Under the pieces are notes generated by a model. It did no database searches, was not told the origin of the DNA, and saw only the letters and a program-made list of their open reading frames with translations. A program made the translations under genes and the position numbers. From contig NZ_LQMT02000032.1 of NCBI RefSeq assembly GCF_001620365.2, forward strand, positions 1-64,000: DNA of 64,000 bases, written 5' to 3'. The stretch comes from Amycolatopsis keratiniphila subsp. keratiniphila. GTDB lineage: Bacteria; Actinomycetota; Actinomycetes; Mycobacteriales; Pseudonocardiaceae. Below, piece by piece: positions 26,919 through 32,634 of this stretch; the stretch's first letter is position 1, and every line of letters starts with the position of its first letter.

Positions 26919-26936
26919 AATCAAGCGTGCCTGATT
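26919..26936. promoter_or_regulatory. Operator candidate of the atu-like operon
   Basis: An 18-bp inverted repeat AATCAAGC-GT-GCCTGATT with one mismatched pair sits 47-64 bp upstream of the first operon gene. Size and symmetry fit TetR operators. The TetR at 16902, last gene of the same operon, is the prime candidate, with the adjacent TetR at 26954 as alternative. Confidence 0.55.
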
Positions 26937-26953
26937 GTTTTGTGGAGAAGCGG

Positions 26954-27649
26954 TCAGCCGGAGATGATGCCCAGCGCGACGGCACGCCCGCCCTCCAGCG
27001 AGCGGATCCCCTCTTCCGCCGCCAGCTTCACCTGCTCCGGTGTGGCCCGCTCGGGACCGAGAAGCGCGGTGATGGACGCGGCGAACACCCGGGCGGGATC
27101 GTCGACCGGCAGCCTGCTCCCGATCGAAGGGGCCGCCGTCAGGAAACCCGCGAGGAGGGCCTGCAACGCGAAGGCCTGATCGGCCACCTCCCAATCGGTC
27201 CTGGCGAGGTCGTGCCGCCGCCAGATGGGCAGGATGTGATGCAGGAACGCGCCCGCGCCCAGCGTTTCGAGCAGGGTCGCCGACCGGGGGTCCTCGGCGA
27301 GGACCCCGAGCAGGACGTCGTCGCCGGTCTGCAGCGCGTTGACGTACGGATGCCGGGCCGCGACCTCCAGCATGTTCGGACCGAGGCGCGACGGCCGGGC
27401 CAGCTCGGGGTCCGCGGTGACCGCCGCGACGACCTCGTCGGCGAGCGCGACGAAATCGCGGCTGATCAGCCCGAGCAGCAAGTCTTCCTTGGTCTTCCAG
27501 TAGAGGTAGACGGTGCCCTTGCCGACGTGGGCCTTGGTGGCGACCTCCGCGATGGTGACGCCCTTGCTGCCCCGGCTCAGCAGCAGTTCGCCCGCCGCCG
27601 CCAGGATGCGTGCCGCTTTGGGCGAGCCGTGTTCAGGCAGTTCCGCCAA
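26954..27649 (-). CDS. TetR-family regulator paired with FAD monooxygenase
   Basis: A 231-residue TetR protein. The DNA-binding part reads GSKGVTIAEVATKAHVGKGTVYLYWKTK with the usual KGTVYLYW recognition helix end. I favour TTG 27649 as start, because GAGAGG lies 8 nt upstream. This start overlaps the 3' end of the monooxygenase gene by 17 bp. An in-frame ATG at 27688 is the alternative. The gene is cotranscribed downstream of the monooxygenase, whose start region carries a perfect palindrome, so autoregulation of the pair is likely. Confidence 0.82.
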   Translation of the reverse strand: MAELPEHGSPKAARILAAAGELLLSRGSKGVTIAEVATKAHVGKGTVYLYWKTKEDLLLGLISRDFVALADEVVAAVTADPELARPSRLGPNMLEVAARHPYVNALQTGDDVLLGVLAEDPRSATLLETLGAGAFLHHILPIWRRHDLARTDWEVADQAFALQALLAGFLTAAPSIGSRLPVDDPARVFAASITALLGPERATPEQVKLAAEEGIRSLEGGRAVALGIISG

Positions 27650-28880
27650 CAGTGGTCCTCTCCGGTATCGCGCCGACGATATCCGCATTCTTGTACAACG
27701 CGATCTCGTCGAGCCGCATGATCCGGTCGGTCAGTCGTTTGCCGAGCTTGAAGCGGCTCAGCACCGGCACCGCGCGCCGAAGCAGAAGCTGCATCCGGTT
27801 GTCCAGGACGAAGATCTTCCGGTCGGCGAACGCGCCGTCCTGGTAGTGGTCGACGTAAGGCCGCAGTGCCCGTTCCCAGGCGGAGAGGGCGGTGGCGAGG
27901 TCACCGGGGTGCCGCTCCAGCATGCCGCCGAGCAGATCGGCTCCGGTGAGCCCGGACGAGACACCCATGCCGGCGTAGAGCGTCACGCACCAGGCGGCAT
28001 CACCGATCAGGACGACACGTCCCTTGTGCCAACGGTCCAGGCGCACTTGCTCCACGGAGTCGAACAGGACGTCGCCTGCGGACTCCAGCGCGCCGACGAC
28101 GTCACCGAGCACCTTTCCCAGCGGCCGCGGGCCGAACGCCGCGCGCACGCGTTCCGCGGGCGGCCGGGTGAACTCGGCGTCGACGTCGTCGGTGCGGTAG
28201 GTCAGCATGACCGTCGGGTCGTGGTCGGAGAACGCGAAGACCCACATCGAGCGGTCCGGTTCGAGCAGCGTCGCACCCTGTCCGGGGGCGAGGCCGGCGG
28301 GCGTTCCGGTGTACTGGAAGGCCGCGACCATGTAACCCATCCGCCGCAGATACCTCTCGTGCGGGCCGAACACCAGCGACCGCACTGTGGACCGCAGCCC
28401 GTCCGCACCGACGACGAGGTCGAAGCGTTCGGTCGTCGCGGTGTTCGAAGCGGTGTCGAGCAAGGTGACGTCGACACCGTCGGCGTCCTGCTCGATGGCC
28501 GTGGGGACGGTCGAGTACCGAATCTCCACGTCGTCGGGGAGAACGGCGAAGGCGGCCTTCTCGACGTCACTCCGCAGCATCATCCAGGGCTTGCCGGGCA
28601 GGTCGGCGTACGACATCCCCGGACGGCTCGAACCGTCACGGGCGAGGTCGAGGCCCTGCGCGAGCGAGGCCCGGTCGTGGATGGCGCCGGCCATGCCGAG
28701 CCTTCGCGCGGCCGCCTGCCCGGCGCCGAACAGCGCGACGAAGTACCCGCCGGACCGCCTTTCCGGCGCTTTCTCGATCAGCACCGTCCGCCAGCCGGCC
28801 TTGCGCAACCGCGCCGCCGTCGCGATCCCGCTGACACCCATTCCGACGACGAGTACCCGTCCCGCTTCGCTCCCGGTCAT
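27633..28880 (-). CDS. FAD-dependent monooxygenase (PHBH fold)
   Basis: A 415-residue flavoprotein aromatic hydroxylase-type protein. The dinucleotide-binding motif VGMGVSGIATA is near the N-terminus (a GxGxxG variant), DG motif VGADGLRSTVR is central, and the GD motif LIGDAAWCVTLYAGMGVS follows. Relatives hydroxylate polyketides, tetracyclines or small aromatics using NAD(P)H and O2. Several in-frame starts exist (TTG 28901, ATG 28892, ATG 28880). The last has GGAA close upstream, and the first two lie inside the palindromic operator. With its downstream TetR it may be an inducible detoxification pair, as in flavoprotein inactivation of antibiotics (inference). Confidence 0.82.
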   Translation of the reverse strand: MTGSEAGRVLVVGMGVSGIATAARLRKAGWRTVLIEKAPERRSGGYFVALFGAGQAAARRLGMAGAIHDRASLAQGLDLARDGSSRPGMSYADLPGKPWMMLRSDVEKAAFAVLPDDVEIRYSTVPTAIEQDADGVDVTLLDTASNTATTERFDLVVGADGLRSTVRSLVFGPHERYLRRMGYMVAAFQYTGTPAGLAPGQGATLLEPDRSMWVFAFSDHDPTVMLTYRTDDVDAEFTRPPAERVRAAFGPRPLGKVLGDVVGALESAGDVLFDSVEQVRLDRWHKGRVVLIGDAAWCVTLYAGMGVSSGLTGADLLGGMLERHPGDLATALSAWERALRPYVDHYQDGAFADRKIFVLDNRMQLLLRRAVPVLSRFKLGKRLTDRIMRLDEIALYKNADIVGAIPERTTVGGTA

Positions 28881-28889
28881 ACTTCCGAA

Positions 28890-28922
28890 CATACTGACCA
28901 AAATGTTCAGTTGGTCAGTATG
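28890..28922. promoter_or_regulatory. Perfect 12-bp inverted repeat operator
   Basis: Arms CATACTGACCAA (28890-28901) and TTGGTCAGTATG (28911-28922) are perfectly complementary with a 9-nt spacer. The repeat abuts the start of the FAD monooxygenase gene, so a bound repressor would block its promoter or start. The TetR encoded just downstream of the monooxygenase is the probable ligand. Confidence 0.75.
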
Positions 28923-28938
28923 TTGTCCGCGTCACAGC

Positions 28939-29023
28939 CGTGTCGTCCACCCAATCACGCGTGCCGTCCATCCAGTCACGCGTGTCGTCCGCCTGGTCAC
29001 ACCTGCCGTCCGCCCAGTCACGT
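28939..29023. repeat. Four tandem 21-nt units (CGCGTGTCGTCC type)
   Basis: Four direct copies of a ~21-nt unit, consensus CGCGTGYCGTCCRYCYRGTCA without its last base written here, run head to tail. The same unit in inverted arrangement builds the palindrome at 8881-9007. Here only one orientation is present, so it cannot form a single large hairpin. Confidence 0.85.
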
Positions 29024-29106
29024 GAAGCCCCGATTCGTTCCACGGGAGTAAGCCGACGGGGCCCGGTGGACGGGCACTCCGCTCGTGGTCGCGTCGGCGC
29101 TCATGG

Positions 29107-29155
29107 CGCGAAAGCCACTTTCAGGACGTCACGTGTCTCGAAAGTGGCTTTCGCG
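29107..29155. repeat. 16-bp stem-loop, CGCGAAAGCCACTTTC arms
   Basis: Arms 29107-29122 and 29140-29155 pair perfectly over 16 bp with a 17-nt loop. The arm sequence recurs in the next stem-loop at 29189. Both lie past the stop of the minus-strand reductase gene at 29267. Confidence 0.85.
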
Positions 29156-29188
29156 ACACGCGCCCAACCACTCGGGCAAGCCACATGC

Positions 29189-29241
29189 GTTGCGAAAGCC
29201 ACTTTCGCAACGTTGAAGGTTGCGAAAGTGGCTTTCGCAAC
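29189..29241. repeat. Perfect 23-bp stem-loop, same family
   Basis: Arms 29189-29211 and 29219-29241 pair perfectly over 23 bp with a 7-nt loop. The core GCGAAAGCCACTTTCGC is itself partly self-complementary. It lies 26 bp downstream of the reductase stop and is a likely terminator. Confidence 0.88.
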
Positions 29242-29266
29242 CCCCTTCGCCGCGGCCTGATCCGCT

Positions 29267-30121
29267 TTACTCCCCCGGCCGCTCGAATTCCCGGATCAGC
29301 ACCGGATACTGCTCACCCCCGTGCCCGGCGGCGATCGCGCGATCGGCCATCGCCTTGATCAGCTTCGGCAGTTCGGCGTTCACGCCCAGCGCCTCACTCT
29401 CCTCGACCATGTGCGCCATCGCGCGCGCGTCGGTCTCCAGCGCCGACACCTCGGCGGGGAAGGAACCCTGGTCGATCTGCTCCGCGTAGCCGGGCAGCCA
29501 GTCCGCCACCCCGGCGGCGATCTGCCGCGCGAACGGCGCGTACGTCGCGGCGTCGACACCGGCCGTCTTGAGCATCGCGGTGCCCTGGAGCCACGCGTTC
29601 AGCACGCTCCACATCATCGTCAGCCCGGCGACGTCGTACAGGGACGCGAGGCCGGGGTCCTCGCCGAGGTGGCTGACCGTGCCGAGCGCGCCGAGGTCGA
29701 AGTCCGGCAGCGGTCCGCTCAGCAGGATCACCGCCTCGTCGGTCCCTATCGACGACGGGATGGCCATGATCGCGCCGTCCAGGTAGCGGGCGCCCTGTTT
29801 TTCGGCCCAGGCGGCGGTTTCCCGCGCCTGCGCGGAGTCGCCCGAGGTGAGGTTGACCAGGGTCGTGCCGTCGAGCCGGGCGTCGCCGAGCAGTTCGCGC
29901 ACGGCGGAATAGTCGGTGAGGCACACGATCGTCACGCCGCCGAGCGCGTCACCGATCGCAGGTGCGAGCCGCGCACCTTCGGCGACCAAAGAGTCCGCCT
30001 TGGCGGCGGTCCGGTTCCACACGGTCGTGGGATGTCCCGCCTTCAGGAACGCGCGAGCGAGCGCGGTGCCCATCAGGCCGAGGCCGACGACCGAAATCGG
30101 GGTGTTCGTCTTGTCTGTCAT
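29267..30121 (-). CDS. NADP-dependent reductase, imine reductase-like
   Basis: A 284-residue beta-hydroxyacid-dehydrogenase-superfamily protein. The N-terminal Rossmann motif VVGLGLMGTALA with VWNRTAAKA indicates NADP use. The middle segment LDGAIMAIPSSIGTDEA and the all-helical C-terminal half (VLNAWLQGTAMLKTAGVDA…) resemble imine reductases more than 3-hydroxyisobutyrate dehydrogenases, since the latter's conserved catalytic Lys motif is not evident. It is divergent from the MerR gene at 30172 with a 50-bp shared regulatory region. That pairing suggests MerR-controlled induction by a small molecule that is also the reductase substrate. Confidence 0.8.
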   Translation of the reverse strand: MTDKTNTPISVVGLGLMGTALARAFLKAGHPTTVWNRTAAKADSLVAEGARLAPAIGDALGGVTIVCLTDYSAVRELLGDARLDGTTLVNLTSGDSAQARETAAWAEKQGARYLDGAIMAIPSSIGTDEAVILLSGPLPDFDLGALGTVSHLGEDPGLASLYDVAGLTMMWSVLNAWLQGTAMLKTAGVDAATYAPFARQIAAGVADWLPGYAEQIDQGSFPAEVSALETDARAMAHMVEESEALGVNAELPKLIKAMADRAIAAGHGGEQYPVLIREFERPGE

Positions 30122-30137
30122 GGCACGATCGTCAACG

Positions 30138-30153
30138 TTGATACCGGTATGAA
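30138..30153. promoter_or_regulatory. MerR-type dyad in divergent promoter
   Basis: The near-perfect 16-bp dyad TTGATACCGGTATGAA (only the G/G pair fails) lies 18 bp upstream of the merR start and 16 bp upstream of the reductase start. A TTGACC box on the minus strand directly precedes it, matching the elongated-spacer layout of MerR-activated promoters. Confidence 0.6.
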
Positions 30154-30171
30154 GGTCAAGTGGGGAAAGCG

Positions 30172-30564
30172 ATGAAGATCGGTGAGCTGAGTCACCGGAC
30201 GGGCGTCAACGCCCACCAGCTGCGCTACTACGAGGCACAAGGCCTCCTGGAGGCGAGCCGCGGCACGAACGGCTATCGCGAGTACGACGAGACGGCGTTG
30301 CTGCGGGTGAGGCAGATCCGTCATCTGCTCGCCGCCGGCCTGTCGTCCGAGGACATCGCGTATCTGCTGCCGTGCGCGATCGGCGAGGAGCCCGAGCTGA
30401 TCGGCTGCCCCGAGTTGCTGGCCGCGATGCGCGAGCGGCTCGGCCGCCTGGACGAGCAGCTGGCCAAGCTGACGCGATCGCGTGACGCGCTGGCCGAGTA
30501 CATCGTGGTGGCCGAGCGCGTCGGCGCCGAGACCTACCCGCCGTTCGACGGCACCGCCGCATGA
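30172..30564 (+). CDS. MerR-family transcriptional regulator
   Basis: A 130-residue MerR regulator. The winged HTH is N-terminal (MKIGELSHRTGVNAHQLRYY…), followed by a long dimerisation helix (LLAAMRERLGRLDEQLAKLTRSRDAL). Two cysteines (LLPCAIG and IGCPELL) occur in the effector region, but the spacing does not match metal-sensing MerR proteins, so organic ligand sensing is more likely. The ATG at 30172 is used, with GGGGAAA upstream. It overlaps the TPR gene start by 4 bp and is divergent from the reductase gene it probably controls. Confidence 0.87.
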   Translation: MKIGELSHRTGVNAHQLRYYEAQGLLEASRGTNGYREYDETALLRVRQIRHLLAAGLSSEDIAYLLPCAIGEEPELIGCPELLAAMRERLGRLDEQLAKLTRSRDALAEYIVVAERVGAETYPPFDGTAA

Positions 30565-30926
30565 ACGAAGCGATCCGGCTACGGGAGGAAGGCACCGACG
30601 AGGCACGCCTGCGGCTGATCGAGCTGGCCGAGAAGAACCCGCGGGACGCCGTGATCGCCTACCAGACCGCGTGGGCGCACGATTCAGCCGGCCTGGAAGC
30701 CGAAGCCGCCCCGTTCTACGAGCAGGCACTCGCGGGCGAAGGTCTGTCCACAGAGGACAGACACGGCGTGTTCGTCGGGCTCGGCAGCACGTATCGCGTC
30801 CTCGGCCGGTACGACGAGTCGCTCGCGACCTTGCGGCGCGGCCTCGGCGAGTTCCCGGACGACGGCGTCCGGCGGTACCGGCGAGCGGTCGAGTACTACG
30901 CGGACCATCTGGACGACGTCGAATGA
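30561..30926 (+). CDS. Small tetratricopeptide-repeat protein
   Basis: A 121-residue helical protein with about three TPR-like helix pairs. The repeats are visible as AYQTAWAHDSAGLEAEAAPFYEQAL and VFVGLGSTYRVLGRYDESLATLRRGL (segments described, about 33-57 and 70-95). It starts in an ATGA overlap with the MerR stop, so expression is coupled. TPR domains mediate protein contacts, and a partner for the MerR protein or an unrelated scaffold role are both possible. Small TPR proteins of this type occur widely in actinobacteria without assigned function. Confidence 0.78.
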   Translation: MNEAIRLREEGTDEARLRLIELAEKNPRDAVIAYQTAWAHDSAGLEAEAAPFYEQALAGEGLSTEDRHGVFVGLGSTYRVLGRYDESLATLRRGLGEFPDDGVRRYRRAVEYYADHLDDVE

Positions 30927-30930
30927 GTCT

Positions 30931-30961
30931 TGTTGACACCTTGTCAACACTGGCTTACTTT
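30931..30961 (+). promoter_or_regulatory. Promoter with embedded operator, leaderless transcript
   Basis: TTGACA (30933-30938) and TACTTT (30956-30961) are spaced by exactly 17 nt. The ATG at 30968 lies 6 nt past the -10 box, where transcription should begin, so the mRNA is probably leaderless. The perfect inverted repeat TGTTGACA-CCT-TGTCAACA (30931-30949) covers the -35 box and half the spacer. Confidence 0.7.
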
Positions 30962-30967
30962 CACGTC

Positions 30968-31807
30968 ATGAGCGCGTACGCCGAAATCACCTACGAGGTC
31001 GAAGACCGCATCGCGACGGTCACGCTCAACCGGCCCGAGGCCCGCAACGGCTACACCATCCGCATGGCCGACGAACTCGGCGACGCGATGGACCGCGCCG
31101 ACCGCGACGAGGACGTCCGCGTGGTGATCCTGACCGGCAACGGCAAGGACTTCTCGGTGGGCGCCGACCTCACGCAGGGCGGTTTCGACTTCGATCCGGA
31201 GACCGGACCGGACGCGGCGTGGCAGGAGCCGGCGGGACGCTGCTCGAAACGGATCTTCACGATGAACAAGCCGGTGATCGCGGCCCTGCGGGGCGCGGCC
31301 GTCGGCGGCGGCGTCACGATCACGCTGTCGTGCGACTACCGCCTCGCGTCCACGGACTCCCGGTTCGGCTTCGTGTTCGTCCGTCGCGGGATCTACCCCG
31401 AAGGCGCGTCCGCGTGGTTCCTCCCCCGGCTCGTCGGGATGGGCACCGCACTCGATTGGATGATCAGCGGCCGCGTCTTCGACGCCGAGGAGGCGAAGGC
31501 CGCCGGGCTGGTCCACAGCGTCCACGAACCCGAAGAAGTACTCGGCAAGGCCCGCGAGCTGGCTCGCGAGATCGCCGCGACCACGTCGCCGGTTTCGGTC
31601 GCCGTGACCCGCCAGCTGCTCTACCGGATGGCGAGCGCGGAATCGCCGTTCCCCGTGCACGAGCTCGACTCCCGGCTGATCGGCGGCCTGGGCTCCAGCC
31701 CGGACGCGGTCGAAGGCGTCGTGTCCTTCCTGCAGAAACGACCACCGGAGTTCTCCATGCGCGTCGACACCGATCAGCCCGACTACCTGCCGTGGCTGGA
31801 CAAATGA
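30968..31807 (+). CDS. Enoyl-CoA hydratase/isomerase family protein
   Basis: A 279-residue crotonase-family protein. Oxyanion-hole segments are GKDFSVGADLTQGG and ALRGAAVGGGVTITL, followed by RRGIYPEGASAWFLPRLVG, a variant of the hydratase active-site region in which PEG replaces the more usual PE/E pair. No ribosome-binding site precedes the ATG, which fits a leaderless transcript from the promoter at 30931. Its stop overlaps the ATG of the acetoacetate-decarboxylase-like gene, so both act together. Likely role is in a short catabolic side path on CoA thioesters. The exact reaction is unknown. Confidence 0.85.
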   Translation: MSAYAEITYEVEDRIATVTLNRPEARNGYTIRMADELGDAMDRADRDEDVRVVILTGNGKDFSVGADLTQGGFDFDPETGPDAAWQEPAGRCSKRIFTMNKPVIAALRGAAVGGGVTITLSCDYRLASTDSRFGFVFVRRGIYPEGASAWFLPRLVGMGTALDWMISGRVFDAEEAKAAGLVHSVHEPEEVLGKARELAREIAATTSPVSVAVTRQLLYRMASAESPFPVHELDSRLIGGLGSSPDAVEGVVSFLQKRPPEFSMRVDTDQPDYLPWLDK

Positions 31808-32412
31808 CCGCCTATCCCCCGGAACCCTGGAACCTGGCGGGTCAGGCGTACCTGTCGATCTGGCGTGTCCCGGTGAGCGAACTGCCCGCACTGCCCGGCG
31901 GCGTCGAGCCGATCGTGATCGGCGGCCGCGCCCAGGTTTTCACCGCCTGGATCGACTACCAGGAGCCCGGGCAGCTCCAGTACCACGAGCTGCTGGCGAC
32001 GGTCGCGGTCCGCGGCGAGCGCCTCTCCAGCTCCATCACCGACATCTGGGTCGACAGCGAGGTCTCGCTCGCCGGCGGGCGAGCGCTGTGGGGCATCCCC
32101 AAGGATCTCGCGGCGCTCGACTTCGCCCACGGGCGGACCTTCACTGCTTCGGCGGCCACTCAGGACGACTGGATCGCGACGGCGGCCTTCACGCCTCGCC
32201 CGAGTCTCCCGGTGCGGATGCCCGCGGCCTTCGACGTCGTCCAAATGCTGGACGGCCGTCTCAAAAGGAGCCCCGTCCGGGCGAAGGCGCGACCTTGTCC
32301 GGCGGCCGCGGACTGGCGGATCAACGAGTCCGGGCCGTTCGGCTTCCTTGCCGGTCAGCGGCCCGTCCTGAACGCCTGCCTGCGCGATTTCAAGATCGTC
32401 TTCGGCGGTTGA
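31804..32412 (+). CDS. Acetoacetate decarboxylase-like protein
   Basis: A 202-residue protein of the acetoacetate decarboxylase superfamily. The beta-barrel segments QVFTAWIDYQEPGQLQYHELLATVAV and WVDSEVSLAGGRALWGIPKDLA are recognisable (about 38-63 and 82-103). The GIPKDLA lysine could be the Schiff-base residue, which is not proven. Many members without the canonical decarboxylase residues are hydratase- or aldolase-type enzymes. It is translationally coupled (ATGA) to the enoyl-CoA hydratase gene. A joint role in breaking down a beta-keto or enoyl intermediate is plausible. Confidence 0.78.
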   Translation: MTAYPPEPWNLAGQAYLSIWRVPVSELPALPGGVEPIVIGGRAQVFTAWIDYQEPGQLQYHELLATVAVRGERLSSSITDIWVDSEVSLAGGRALWGIPKDLAALDFAHGRTFTASAATQDDWIATAAFTPRPSLPVRMPAAFDVVQMLDGRLKRSPVRAKARPCPAAADWRINESGPFGFLAGQRPVLNACLRDFKIVFGG

Positions 32413-32491
32413 CCAGCCGCTCAGCGTGATCGTCTAACCCGCCAGGGTGAGCCGACGACACGCCACCCATTGGGGCACGTGCAGCCTCCGA

Positions 32492-32507
32492 CCCCTACAT
32501 GTAGTCT
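32492..32507. promoter_or_regulatory. Candidate NrdR box upstream of nrdA
   Basis: The 10-bp palindrome CTACATGTAG (32495-32504) fits the core of the NrdR box consensus (acaCwAtATaTwGtgt). NrdR represses ribonucleotide reductase genes when dATP is high. NrdR boxes normally come in pairs about 31 bp apart, and I do not see a clear partner, so this remains a candidate. Confidence 0.5.
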
Positions 32508-32634
32508 CTGGGAACCGGCACCGCCCAGCGACGGGGAGACCGCTCGGGAGCGGTGGTCGGACAGCTTTGTGAACGTGCAGCGCACGGCCTTGTGAGGCCT
32601 TGTGGTGCTTCAACGCGCCCTTTTGGAGTGACGC

